Below are positions 45,309 to 56,081 of a DNA stretch of 64,000 nt, piece by piece. Position numbers and translations under genes: made by a program. The notes under the pieces were generated by a model, which had not been told where the DNA came from, did not search any database, and saw only the letters and a program-made list of their open reading frames with translations. How positions within the stretch are numbered: the first letter of the stretch is position 1; the number at the start of each line of letters is the position of its first letter. Origin of the DNA: Typhlomys cinereus (Eukaryota; Chordata; Mammalia; Rodentia; Platacanthomyidae); NCBI GenBank assembly GCA_023101885.1, contig JALPQD010000016.1, forward strand, positions 9,921,634 through 9,985,633, in the 5' to 3' direction.

Positions 45309-45722
45309 CTAAATGGTTGCTTATAAATTCCTGATCAGCTTAAGGGAGCAGGGATTTTATTTTGGCTTAAGATCCTTGGTTACAGTTTCTTATTCATCTG
45401 ACACAAATACCTGCAGCCTAGGCAGCTGGCCACACCAAATCCTTATATCAACAGAACTGCAGAGAGAGGAATAGTCCTTACTTGCCAGACCAGAATGTCT
45501 GGGCAAGTATACCAAAGAATGCCAGCTTCCTTAACTGGATGCCTCCATCTTGCCCATTGGCCCAAGACCTCTTCCCACCCACCATGAGCTGTGCTCTCTC
45601 CATCATCAAAGTACCTCCTGCAGGCTTGCTTGGGGCTTAACTCAACTGCTAACTATGTACAAATATGCATAGAACTTGAATCTTCAATTGTCAAGTTGAC
45701 ACCTGTGTCTAACTCTGATAAC
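45309..45722 (-). mobile_element. LTR, family L-A (MaLR-like), antisense, inside L1
   Basis: Shares GCAGGGATTTTATTTTGG, GGCCACACCAAATCC, CTTGCCAGACCAGAATG, CATCATCAAAGTACCTCC and TCTTCAATTGTCAAGTTGAC with other L-A copies, and ends AACTCTGATA. L1 resumes at about 45730 (AGCTATACCACTTCTGAG), so the LTR inserted into the L1 after the L1 was in place. Confidence 0.75.
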
Positions 45723-45895
45723 CACCTAGCTATACCACTTCTGAGAACATTTCCAAATTATTCCACATCTGATTGCAGAGATATTTGTGCATTCAAGTTC
45801 ATTGCAGCTCAGTTTTTAGACATAATAGGAAAAAAATATAATCAGCATGTGTTTCCATTAATGGATGAATGGGCAATACTTTTTTAATTCTAGAA
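45723..45895 (+). mobile_element. L1 ORF2/3' region, sense arm (right piece)
   Basis: CTATACCACTTCTGAGAACA, GCATTCAAGTTCATTGCAGC, ACATAATAGG and TTAATGGATGAATGGGCAAT follow in L1 order. It ends near the point where the antisense arm begins in the L1 consensus. Confidence 0.75.
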
Positions 45896-46917
45896 AATTG
45901 TGAGAAATGAACCTATTTGTGTTTATTCTGTTCCTTTTTTCCCTTTTCCTTTCAGAACTTTCAACTATTTTTTCACATTGTTTTTCTATCTTTTAGCTTC
46001 TTTTTTACTTTGTTTTTTTTTTCTGCTGAATTCTAGTTCCTTATGGTCTAAATATATTCTATTTACATATCTACTATGAGTTTTCTTATCTACCTCACTT
46101 CATTTATTACATATGATAATTTATTTGCTTAAAAATCTATGTATATGGGAGTTTTTAGCTTGCTTAAAAATCCTAGTGATAGTAATCCTGTCCATTCCGG
46201 CCCGTAATTTGGGTAATCCATTATTTGTGGTACACACAACATACAGTAAGACACATAATGGTCTGATTTGTTTCAATGTGTAGATCCGTCCACGAAACAT
46301 TGTGTTTTAATAAGGTCGACATGTTATTCAAACTGTGTTTTATCTCTTTATATTTTTCCGTCTCACCCATATTTTCTTAGGTCCTTTTGAGTCCTGTCTT
46401 TGATCCTTTTCTATTCTGGTCTTTGCCCTGAAAAAGAATGCTCATATATTGAGATCTAGGTTGAAGGTCTCTTTTCACAGGAAGACTAAGCTTGTTAAAT
46501 GCCTGAGGGAGCCACTTTTTTGAGACCATCTAAAACCAAATTGATGGTTCAAGGATCCTTGATGCCCCCACATTACACATGAACTCATTGAAAGTAGACA
46601 GGAGCCTGGAGCATCTCTTCCTTCTTCTCCTTCTCATCCTTGGATCACATATTTTTTTCATTCATTGCCTTTTATTCCCTCTTGACAAGAGGAAAGTATA
46701 TTTTTATGTGTCTTTAATTGAGAAGAAAAGTGTTCTGCAAGGATATTATTTTTAGTGGGGCTGTGAGTTCCATGTTTTTCCTTGGTACATGAAAAAGCAC
46801 CCTGGCAGAAGCTTGAAAGTGAGAGCAGTTTCTTGCTCTATGATCCCATTCTTTGAGTATCTGTAACTTCTCAGACTCCCAAGTTGTTTAACACAATTTT
46901 TAAAATGTGTCACTTTT
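45896..46917. other. AT-rich sequence, no gene seen
   Basis: Block 46190-46330 (TCCATTCCGGCCCGTAATTT, then GATCCGTCCACGAAAC) has several CpGs and may be a fragment of an unrecognised repeat. No gene. Confidence 0.35.
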
Positions 46918-47011
46918 GAGCTGGAAATATGGTTCAATGATTAAATCACTTGCCTTTCAAAGCAGAGACCTGAGTTATGAGCTCAATATCCCACTTTAAA
47001 ATGTCAGGCAG
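46918..47011 (+). mobile_element. B4-like SINE, left part (split by L1)
   Basis: GAGCTGGAAATATGGTTCAATG head, CTTGCCTTTCAAAGCAGAG, GAGTTATGAGCTCAATATCC, ending in the target copy AAAATGTCAGGCAG (46998-47011). Resumes at 47424. Confidence 0.7.
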
Positions 47012-47423
47012 TGACCTGCACATGGCTGACATGTCAGTGACCCCGCAAAGTCTAGCATAGATTACAGGGGAGAAGGCTCCAGACAGTAGGATCCTTAGAG
47101 GCAAGGGATTAACAGTCATAATAGAGTTCCCATACTAACGGGGAGCCCAAGAAGGGGCTCTGGGCTATGCCACTGAGTCCTGAACCTTCACTAGTGTGGA
47201 GGACTCAGAGGGAAGTTTGGCATTCATACAAAAGGATGCTCCAGGGGAGGGGGGCAGCATTAAGAGAGGGTGAGGGAAGAAAGGGGGTGAAAGGAAGGAG
47301 AAAAGGGGCGAGAGTGCAAGGAGGGACTGGGGAGGAGAGGAGAGAGGAAGAGGACAGGGGTACCTATTGAGCTTGTATGATTGGAAAAAAAATAAAATGT
47401 GGGAGAAAAAAAATGTCAGGCAG
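46998..47423 (+). mobile_element. 5'-truncated L1 3' end with 14-bp target duplications
   Basis: Exact direct repeats AAAATGTCAGGCAG at 46998-47011 and 47410-47423 flank 398 bp: GATCCTTAGAGGCAAGGG, a GGGAAGTTTGGCATTC block, the purine/G-rich tract (about 47240-47360), GAGCTTGTATGATTGG and an A-rich tail. The left target reads TTT/AAAATG, a good L1-endonuclease site. It is the same 3' end as the copy at 10572. Two frames inside (67 and 106 codons) are tract artefacts. Confidence 0.92.
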
Positions 47424-47720
47424 ATGGAGAAAGGTCCGTCTATAATTCTCGGCCTGGAAAGTTGTGCCGGGAATTTCCAGAGCAAATTAGTCAGACCAAC
47501 GCTAATATGGCATGCTTAAGGTCCAACCCTAATGACATGCTTAAGGTTCAAGATTGTAGGCTCACAAAAATGAGGTGGAAGAAGTGATCTTAGGTGATTC
47601 CTAATATCACCTTGAACCTCCTTGGGACACACATACTTAAGTGCACTTATGCACAGATAAATGTGTGCCCACCTACATACAATCACAAGCACACAAGCAT
47701 ACCCCATACACATATACATA
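47424..47720 (+). mobile_element. B4-like SINE, right part
   Basis: ATGGAGAAAGGTCCGTC, ATAATTCTCGGCCTGG, GAATTTCCAGAGCAAATTAG, GTAGGCTCACAAAAATGAGG, TGATTCCTAATATCACC, then a CA-rich tail. A 20-base stretch is partly repeated inside (CATGCTTAAGGTCCAA and CATGCTTAAGGTTCAA near 47512 and 47536). Confidence 0.65.
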
Positions 47721-50379
47721 AAAAAAAGGTGTAGCATTTTTATTGGTTACAGAGGCAAGACAATTGGGTTTTCATTGGTCATCTTTTTTGTCAAATAATT
47801 AAATAAGAAATTATTTTTCCTATGATACGTATGTTTGTAAGTATCACAAATGTGCATATGTTTGCTTGAGTATGTGTAGAACTACGTGTGTGTATGCAGA
47901 AACTTGTGTGTATGGAGTCCAGAGGTTAGCTACACTATCTTTCCAGAACACTCTGCACTATATATAAAAGCAGCATCTCTCACCAGCTTGCCCATTTGGA
48001 AAGCTAGCTCTTCAACTTGCTCCAGGGATCTGTTTCCACTTCCACAGTGTGGAATTCCAGACACATCATCACTCCAGGCTGACAGTTACATGGGACTATG
48101 GATCCAAACTGGCCCTTAAACTTGGGTAGCAAGTTCTTTTTACCCCTCCTTCACAAAATTATTTTTGCATATTATCAGTTCTTGTGGCTTCCTCTTGCTT
48201 AAAGCTCATAGATTCTGTATAAAAAAGAAAACAACAGTAAATTAACAAGTCTTTGTTAAAGCATTGTGCTTTGCTCTCCCTTTTCTTTTTGCTTTCTTTT
48301 TGGTCATTATTTCTTTACCCCTTTCAGTAGTCCTATTAATTCTTATGGTTTGACAATAATCTCTTGTCATTGTATTACTTTACCTTCACCATAGTTTGAC
48401 ATCGGACAAAATTTATAATTTGTGATATTTATATGTTCTTTAGAATGTCAATGTCGGTGTCCTCCATGTATACTATAGGAATTAACAGTAGTATAGACAG
48501 GAAACAATCAAATAATTGCATAATAGCTCTTAACTTTTATGCTCATTTCTTTTCATTTTCACTTAAGAGACTTTATTACAAAAAGTGATTTTTTTTTCTC
48601 TTTAGTGAAATACAACAATCCACTGGTAAATATTGGAATTTACCAATATGTTCATAGTGTTACATTATCTGGTAAATTTCAGTTAAGATTAAATGCTTTG
48701 AAGATGGTGATTCAGTTATCAAATCTGGATGAAAAACAATAAGTTTTTCTCAACTTCTTGGAAGTCATTTCTTCATGCACTAAATAAAGATATTAGCAGG
48801 AAAACAGCATTAGAACATACAGGCAAAGCATTGAGACGTGACTTTGGAGCATATTTACAACTCAATGTTTGTCATTTTGAATGTTCAGATTTTTAAACAA
48901 GTGAACTATGATGTAGATCAGCTTTGCTTTTAGAATGCCTTTATTATTGTGTATTCCCAAATGTTTGAGTAGAAAACTAATCACACCAAAAAAAAAAAAA
49001 AAAAAAAAAAAACCCTACATTTCTTTCTTTCTGGAATTTTACGAATCTTCAGGCTTGGAAACCCAGACATCAGAATTTAAAGCAGAAGAGCTATATTGAA
49101 TGTGTGCATGGACTGGAGGTTGCTGTCTTACTATATCACAGTGGTTTGATGTCTCACAGTTTCTCACTATTGGTTTGCTTGATCACTATGAATTTTATTT
49201 TCATTTTTTAATTTTGACATTTGAAATCTATACTGATACTTCATTTCATAGCCACATATTCATTTCTCTGCCCTAATTAGATGGGTTATTTTTCTCTATA
49301 TTATCCACATCTGTAAGCATCTGTATGTGTCACAATGGCAACCCTCCCTTTTCTAAAATCTCTTTTTATCACACATATAAGGTCTGCCATGTCATGTAAC
49401 CAACACTGAAGTTTTCCTGTTTGCTGAAGAAACAATATGAAGTGGGCAGAAGTGCCTCTTCCATATTTATAGAGGCCATGGTGATCATAGGAAGAGAGCA
49501 AGCATCTTAGGAACTTTTTCAGGGGATGACAAAGAGCCTATGAGGCCATGTGCCCTATAGTCAGGTCAGTCGACATTACACAGTCCCCTCCATCATTGGG
49601 AAAAGCCATCTGACCCCCTAACTTGTCAGTTGTACTTTGCTTATTTCATGTGTCTCCTTGGGCTGCCTCATTAGTAATTCTAAAGACTCCTGTAATCTCC
49701 CTGGATCTTCAGTTCTGAATTATAATAACTTTCCCACAGCATTTATCCCTTTGAAGAATAACTCAAGAATTCAAAAAAAAGTCTTCCCAGATTTTCTACT
49801 ATAGATGCATTACTCCTGTTTCCATTATTCATGGAGGCCTGCAAACAGTGGGAAAAATCTCAAAATGTGAGCCTAACAATTTTTTTTTCAGTTTCTGAAC
49901 ATGTTTGGATTAAACCCACCTTGACATGTCCTCTAGACATTAATTTTCCCTAGTTGTCTTATAAAGTCTTTTCTTTCTTTTTTCTAAACTTTCCTCACAG
50001 GCATCAGTTAAGAAATTTGACTGTACCAATTAGAAAGACTTTGTCAACTTGTAAGCGAAGTTCACTATTTAAGTTGACTTAAATGAAAAAGGAAATATAT
50101 TATTTTACAAAGCCAGAGTCCTGTTGAAGCATGCTACATTAGTCCAATACAATAAAGCTGTTGTAAAAATAATGATGCCCCTGAGGAAGAGGGGTAGTAG
50201 AACAAAAGAGTCAGAGGGTGGGGAAGCATATAGCCAGATAGCATCCTGCAAACCCTACAGGGCAGTTGCATTTGTGAACTCATTACAGCTGTGTCTACTT
50301 CCACAAAACCTTCACAAGACTTGACAAATCAACATTTCACAAAATGAAAGAGAGGACCTCATATGGCACCACACCTCCC
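47721..50379. other. Mostly unique sequence, no gene seen
   Basis: Contains the poly-A run at 48988-49012. No gene, RNA gene or named repeat recognised otherwise. Confidence 0.4.
48988..49012. repeat. Poly-A run (25 bases)
   Basis: 25 consecutive A. The upstream sequence does not match a retroposon I know, and no target duplication was found. Confidence 0.95.
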
Positions 50380-50640
50380 TGAGAAATTATTGACTGAATT
50401 GAATGGGGAAGGGAACCTACCTTCCTTCATGGTGTACCTATCAAGGTAAGGCTCAAGCTCCAAGACATGCTACTGCACCTGCAAGAACAGGCAACCCAGA
50501 TGAAAATTATTGGGTTGCCCATTTGAAAGACTTGAAAGCAAGGGGAATCCTGATTGATAAAGAAGGTTTTTATTCAGAGAAGGGGAGGGGAAGATTGGAT
50601 AATATAGGGTAGAAATGACTTAAATTCATTATTTTCATGC
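50380..50640 (+). mobile_element. Older L1-like 3' end
   Basis: GGCAACCCAGATGAAAATTA, TGGGTTGCCCATTTGAAAG, an AGAGAAGGGGAGGGGAAG purine run, and an end AAATTCATTATTTTCATGC. Co-linear with the element at 28560-28812, including the terminal block. Confidence 0.55.
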
Positions 50641-50775
50641 ATGGAATCTAACCCTAAATCAGGAGGATTGAATTCAAAGAAGAGACTAGGCTACAGAATA
50701 AGATTCTGTCTTGAAAAACAAAAAATAATGAATCTACCGAGTAACAACTACTAAAACAACCCAAAACACAAAATA
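50641..50775 (+). mobile_element. B1 SINE 3' half
   Basis: AAATCAGGAGGATTGAATTC, GACTAGGCTACAGAATAAG and ATTCTGTCTTGAAAAACAAA correspond to the 3' half of a B1 (7SL-derived) element with an A-rich tail. Confidence 0.65.
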
Positions 50776-52139
50776 CAGTGATTAAACAACCAAAAAAAGA
50801 CCAATCACTCAATATGTGCATGAGTGATATGTCTACAAAGGATCACAGTTCAGGTTATATCCTTGGGTCTGTTCTCTGAAGACAGTCTTGTCAGTTTTCT
50901 TACTACAGCTTCACTTATGTTGTAACCATTACTCTTCCATTCATCTGCAACTAGGCATCCACTTGTATTCCATGCCTTAGGAAAGAAGATTAAAGAAGAG
51001 TGTGAAACAAGCACTTTCCTTCTCAAGTAACCCATAAGTCCAATGGGATAACCCTTTTCTCACTTTGTTTCCAAGGTCTGTCTCAAGACCATAGCTAGCT
51101 GTGTGCTCAGCCCAATAAATTCAAAATGAGATGTGTAACAAAAGCTGGTGGAGAGAGTGGAGTCTGAGGGCAGAGGACTGGCAGCACAGGCAGGCAGGAT
51201 GCAAGATGTATCCACTGAGTTGTCAATTATGTCATCATAGTGCCTTTGATCTTCCCATCATCAGCGATTCATGAATCCTACCTCATGCCACTTCTCAGTA
51301 TCCTGAGAAACTCATCAACACTCTGACACAGTGCAAATGCAAAATTCACAGGATTCATTAAAGGACTTTATATTTTGTAGTATTTTATTCTGGAGCAATG
51401 TAACCTTACCCAGAGCACCTTGGCAAAGCCATGTGCTCACTGTAGGACTTGGAATAGAATAAAGTACATGATTACTTAGATCAGGTGGTATAACTGCCAA
51501 ACTAGGACTAAGTTAAAACTCCCAAGTCAAAGAAATAAAGGGAAGTAGTTAACTGATCCCAACTCCTGTTTTTCAAGGAAAAAAGATGGATAGACAGAAA
51601 GTAACAACTGCTTAAGAATCAATAACAAAGTCTGGAATAGTTACTTGGCTTAAAACACAACCCAGGAATCTCATAAACACCTTTTTTTTTCTCCTAACCA
51701 AAAAAGAAAAAAAAGGAGAGAGAAACTAAAGTTAAGAAAGTTTAAAGGACTTTCACAATGTCAAAAATAATACACAATATCAATTCTTTAATAGTTTGCA
51801 AACAAATGAACATAGAACTATCCATGTTTCAACATATGTTTATGTTGATATAGCTGCCACTATGCTAGTTTGTATACATGAATGAACAGTTAGAATTTAT
51901 CATAACACCTTCTCAAAGGGGCCTTAAAAGTAACACCTGTCTTCAAGTTGTAATTTCTAGTCTTCCAATAAAGCAAATGCTGTTCTTTGCTGTGTGAGTT
52001 TGACAGGGACCAGCATATTCATATTTTATGATGATTTTGTGCTGATGCTCAAACTATTGGCTAGCAACTCTGTGTGGGGAAATGACAGGGATGAGAGATG
52101 TGTGAGAGAGTGATTCTAGTTGAAGACAAGAAGAAGTCA
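50776..52139. other. Mostly unique sequence, no gene seen
   Basis: No recognised feature. Confidence 0.4.
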
Positions 52140-52312
52140 GGATGCATATAAGTTCCCTCCCTCCCTCCACACCTCCCCAGTCCCCCTTGCTTCCTCCCCC
52201 CTTTTCCCCTTCCTTTCACCCCTCTCCCTCTCTTTTTCCCAGTTGCCCCCCCAATCCCTGGAGCACCCTTTAGTGTGAATGTCAAACTTCCCTCTGTGCC
52301 CTCCACTCTATT
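52140..52312 (-). mobile_element. L1 3' UTR fragment, antisense
   Basis: Antisense polypurine tract (CCCTCCCTCCCTCC onward), CCCTGGAGCACCCTTTAG and GTGTGAATGTCAAACTTCCC match the copies at 33540 and 55900. The normal L1 end and poly-T are missing at the left, so it has lost its 3' end or been rearranged. Confidence 0.75.
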
Positions 52313-52607
52313 ATGGGTTTAGATGTCCGGTAAACATGTGCAGATAGAGATAGCACAATAGAGGAGTCATATTAGAAGGTTCAGAGTAATAAAGGTAGCA
52401 GAAAATAAAATTAGAAGGGACTATTGTTGAAATAAGAGAGGTAGAAGCAAAGAGACTGAGAGATGTGCAAGAGACATGGCAGAAGATACCCAGAACTCCT
52501 GCTGGGTATTTATGTACTTGATCAGATTATCACCTGATTAAAATCTGAGATTCTTTCTGAAGAACAAGGTAAACTTAGAAGCTTTGCTGCAGAGACGAAA
52601 GTGATAC

Positions 52608-52830
52608 CTGGGGTTAGGGGGATGTCTCAGCAGCTAAATAACTTGCAGAGCAAGCCAGAGGATAGGATTTGGGATCTCCAGTTCCCTTGTAAAATCACAG
52701 ACATGGCAGCCTTCCTGTGATTGAAATCTTGGATACAGATTATTGGAATTTCTAGAGAAAGCTGACTAACAAGATTAGCCCTATCAGTGAGCTCCAGGTT
52801 AATTAAAGGCATGCATGCACATCACACACA
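52608..52830 (+). mobile_element. B4-like SINE, degraded
   Basis: GGTTAGGGGGATGTCTCAGC head, AGAGCAAGCCAGAGGATAG, CTGACTAACAAGATTAGCCC, TATCAGTGAGCTCCAGG and a short CA tail. The TAGC...TATC(A/G)GTGAGCTC block is typical of B4 bodies. Confidence 0.6.
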
Positions 52831-53395
52831 CATAAGGTAATGGGAAAAAATGGCATCAAGCAGTTAAGCCAAAAGTTTTTATAGAAATATTGTAGTTTTC
52901 GTTTGCATTTTACTAACAGTTTAGACTCTTCCAACAGGCACAAGAGAAAAGTAGAATACAAAGTAGAACCTATGTAAAAGAGCAGGAGACCCCTTTGGGG
53001 ACCATAATCTGAACCCATGTCATGTGGAGCTCCAAGAAGTATAGGATAGAGGGTACACAATGCAAAAGTACTTGACCTTAGCTCATTTGCATCTTCCTGC
53101 TTTCTAAGGGCATTGACTCTGAGACCACAAGGCAACTCATGTCATATCTGAATTTAGGTGTTCAAATGTGGTCTGGTGGACCCAGATGACCAAGAGTCTT
53201 CATTCATCTTCAGCATGAAAATACTTTATGTTTACAATGTTGAAATATACCCTTAGATGGAAGATTGTGACTCTGTAAAATATTGTGATTCTGTAAAATA
53301 TTCACACAGATGTGTAAAAAATACCATGTAGGCATAGACTAACTTAAAGCATAGACATGACAGAGAACTATTTTCTAAATTAGATGTCATGAGCA

Positions 53396-53398
<3 letters not shown>
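52831..53398. other. Unique-looking sequence with a two-copy 18-bp tandem
   Basis: ATTGTGACTCTGTAAAAT (53264-53281) is followed directly by ATTGTGATTCTGTAAAAT (53282-53299). A 110-codon minus-strand frame at about 52803-53135 has no recognised domain. Confidence 0.5.

Positions 53399-53445
<47 letters not shown>
53399..53445. repeat. (TG)n microsatellite
   Basis: About 23 TG units, likely the antisense CA tail of the adjoining B4-like SINE. Confidence 0.97.
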
Positions 53446-53448
<3 letters not shown>

Positions 53449-53541
53449 GTGTATTTACATACATGCAGGCATGTGTTCCTATGGAGGTCACCAACCCACT
53501 TGAGATTTCTTCTCCTATCACTCTCTACCTTACTATTTTTT
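53446..53541 (-). mobile_element. B4-like SINE, left part, antisense (split by L1)
   Basis: ATGGAGGTCACCAACCCAC and CCTATCACTCTCTACC, antisense B4. Ends in target copy ACCTTACTATTTTTT (53527-53541). Resumes at 54002. Confidence 0.7.
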
Positions 53542-54001
53542 TAATCCAAATCCAGAAATTTATTTTATTGTTATTTTATGTAACACTTCACTGAATGACT
53601 TGGTTATGGTTTTTTATTTTTTAAATAATTAATTTTTTCTTACTCATACAAACTTAATAGGTATCACAGTCTCCTCCCTCCCTCCACACATCCCCAGACC
53701 CTCTTGCTTCTTCCCCCCTTTTCCCCTTGCTTTCACCCCCCTCCCTCCTTTTTTCCCAGTTGCTCCCTCTTCTCCCCCGCCCCCAATCCCTGGAGCACCC
53801 TCTGTGCCCTCCACTCTAATGAGGTGTACAGACTCAGTGGCATTGCCTAGAGCCCTTTCTTGAGCTCCCCTTTAATATGGGAACCCTATTGTAACTGTTA
53901 ATCCTTTGCCTCTAAGGATCCTAGTGCCTGTGATAAATGCTAGACTTTGGGGTTCATTGATATGTCAGTCATTGCACAGGTCATGCAAAGTCCTATTACC
54001 C
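53542..54001 (-). mobile_element. 5'-truncated L1 3' end with probable 3' transduction
   Basis: Target duplications: ACCTTACTATTTTTT (53527-53541) and ACCTTATTATTTTTT (54002-54016), one mismatch. The L1 part (about 53610-54001) has the standard antisense order: poly-T, ACTCATACAAACTTAATAGG, CT-rich tract, TCCCTGGAGCACCCTC and CACAGGTCATGCAAAGTCC. Between its poly-T and the left target lie about 66 bases not found in the other copies (53543-53608), ending in a second T run. On the minus strand this extra piece carries AATAAA about 16 bases before the second A run. This is the structure of an L1 3' transduction. Confidence 0.75.
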
Positions 54002-54185
54002 ACCTTATTATTTTTTGACATAAGGCCTCTCACTAAATCTGGAACTCATGGTTTTGTCTACGTTGGCTAACCAATCCACTCCTAGTACAGACCTGTCTTT
54101 GTGCTCCTTCAGGTCATGTTACGGTTACAAACATATTTTACCATACCCACTTTACTTGGGTGCTCAAATGTCTACACCCAGCTCT
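54002..54185 (-). mobile_element. B4-like SINE, right part, antisense
   Basis: Resumes with CCTTATTATTTTTTGACATA, AGGCCTCTCACTAAATCTGG, AACTCATGGTTTTGTCTACG and CTCAAATGTC, the antisense B1-like part of B4. Confidence 0.7.
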
Positions 54186-55069
54186 TCATTTCTGCACAGC
54201 AAACACTTCACCAACTGAAACATCTTCATACCCTTACTGTGTATACTTGTAATCAATGGTTGCTAGCTAAGGACAATTTTCCTTCCCAGAATTGTTCAAA
54301 TAATGCCTGGAAATATTTTAGGAGGCATTATAAACTTCTGAAGGTAGAAGCAATGGTCTAACAACAGCAAAAATATTGTGTAGTCTACATGTCAGTAGCA
54401 TTGAGAAGGGAAACCCTGCTTGAAATAAAAAGTCACACTGGCCACTCCATCAATATTCTTGTTTGTGTTGAAATTGTGTATGCTGTTGGTCATAGAGTGT
54501 GCTGATTTATACAGACATGTTCAAGGAATGCAGGTGTTTGCTTATTTCCCAGTGTGTGCTGTAAGTAATGTGTGGAAAATAAAAAGTGTCTGAGATATTA
54601 GAATAAGGCTTCATTCTTCTCACTGTGAATGATTCTTATTCTATTGCATTATTAAAATGGGTTTCTCTTTTCAGAGCCGTAATATTGCTTTAGTGTGACA
54701 TCTCATTTAAAACTGGTCTTGAGAATTGCACACAACGAGATTGTACCTGGCTTCATAATTGTACTCGAAAGCTAAAAAAAACAAAAAAACAAAAAAGAAC
54801 AAATTTGTTATGCGTTTTTATTTAAAATTGATTAATACATGTAGAAGTCATAAATTGGAGTGACATTTCTCAAAAAGGCCTGTTTAAATCACACCACAAT
54901 AAAAAGCATGCTTTAAATTCATAACAAATGTTATAGTAATATAAACCTTGTCAGAGCTTCAGCAAGGAGGACTTTCTGATAGTGAGAGTTGTTGAATGTC
55001 TCCCAATGATGGTACAGCAATTAGAGAGCTTTTTCATGATGCAATAATTAGAAAAGAATTCAGATAAGG
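54186..55069. other. Mostly unique sequence, no gene seen
   Basis: 54650-54770 is repeat-free and of mixed composition (GCCGTAATATTGCTTTAGTG, GCACACAACGAGATTG), with more CpG than the flanks. A possible conserved block. Confidence 0.35.
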
Positions 55070-55215
55070 TGTACAGTTCAGTGGTAGAACAGCCTAGAGG
55101 AAGTTGCTCTTAGCAATGGATAGGTGAAGGAAAGGGGAATGGCACATCTGAACCCAGATTGGACTCCATAGTAGATCCTTGTCTCAAGAGACAGAGAAGA
55201 AACAGAAAAGACAGA
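55070..55215 (+). mobile_element. ID/B1-like SINE, degraded
   Basis: GTACAGTTCAGTGGTAGAAC resembles an ID/tRNA-Ala-type head. CCAGATTGGACTCCATAG and GATCCTTGTCTCAAGAGACA resemble the B1 3' end. Confidence 0.5.
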
Positions 55216-55689
55216 TCAAGTCTCCTTTGACATTAGTCATTTGTTTGCAGCCTAGAATCCAGATAATCCAGGCTCTTTCCAAAACCTCACACATCTTGGT
55301 TGCAGAAGAGAAGAGTTTCTAAGACATTATCCATGTGGATTCTCCCCAGGGTGATATTTGTACTGAGAAGCTGAAAGTTGTTCAAGTTGAAACAAAAACA
55401 AAACTCTTTTGTCATGATCCAATAAGGCTCAGAAACACTCCTTGCACACATTCTCAGGAGCGCATTTGTCCCACATTTGCATATGAAAGGGATGTAAATT
55501 AATTGCGATTAAAAGCTTAATTAGCTGAAAAGAAGCTCAGCTTTGTCTATATTATCTTGACTATGGAATTGTGAGTTAATGGTGTTCCAGTTAATATTCA
55601 ACAGTCCTTAGCTTCTCAGCACAGTATGAAAATCAGCCTCATTCTTTTGCTTAAAATCAAAAATCTGAACCTTTTGTCTGAAGCAACCT
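55216..55689. other. Unique sequence with clustered homeodomain/POU-like motifs
   Basis: An exact octamer ATTTGCAT (55475-55482) is followed within 50 bases by AAATTAATTGCGATTAAAAG and CTTAATTAGC. Repeat-free. A candidate conserved non-coding regulatory element, from motif density alone. Confidence 0.3.
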
Positions 55690-55824
55690 TCCTTTCCAGC
55701 CTATTGCCTTCTTTCTCTCTACAATTCCTTACTAAGCATATCACATCCTCTGAGAGGCTTTCCTGGTCATCCTCTGACTCAGGTGTTCCTTTCAGCCTCC
55801 TGTGAAGATGTCTATTGAAAAAAT
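55690..55824 (+). mobile_element. L2 LINE fragment, left part (split by L1)
   Basis: CATCCTCTGAGAGGCTTTCC and TGGTCATCCTCTGAC match the L2 'cctcagagaggccttccctgaccac' region. Probably continues after the L1 at 56082 (AATATCTCCATGTAAGGG). Confidence 0.6.
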
Positions 55825-56081
55825 GTGATGCCTTACAACATTTTTTAAATTATATTTATTTAGTTTTGCCCAATCATACAAGCTTAATAAGTACCCCAAT
55901 CCCCTCCCTCCCTCCACCCCTCCCCAGTCCCCCTTGCACCTTCCCCACTTTTCCCCTTCCTTTCACTCTCCTTCCTTTTCTCCCAGTACCCCTTCCCCCC
56001 CACACCTTCAGTGTGAATATCAAACTTCCCACTGCATCCTCCACTCTGGTGAGGTGTAAGGACCAAGTGATGCCTTACAAC
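55825..56081 (-). mobile_element. 5'-truncated L1 3' end with 15-bp target duplications
   Basis: Exact direct repeats GTGATGCCTTACAAC at 55825-55839 and 56067-56081. Between them: a T-rich start, CAATCATACAAGCTTAATAA, the antisense polypurine tract, CACCTTCAGTGTGAATATC, AAACTTCCCACTGCATCC and TCTGGTGAGGTGTAAGGACC. A 90-codon proline-rich frame here comes from the tract. Confidence 0.93.

Noticed and set aside
45990..46500. Possible DNA transposon fragment with CpGs
   Set aside because: No terminal repeats or target duplication could be defined; left as unassigned.
47165..47485. 106-codon minus-strand frame over the L1 tract
   Set aside because: It lies in a 5'-truncated L1 3' UTR with target duplications and is a tract artefact.
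48720..49012. Processed pseudogene ending in the 25-base A run
   Set aside because: No recognisable mRNA similarity upstream and no target duplication around the A run.
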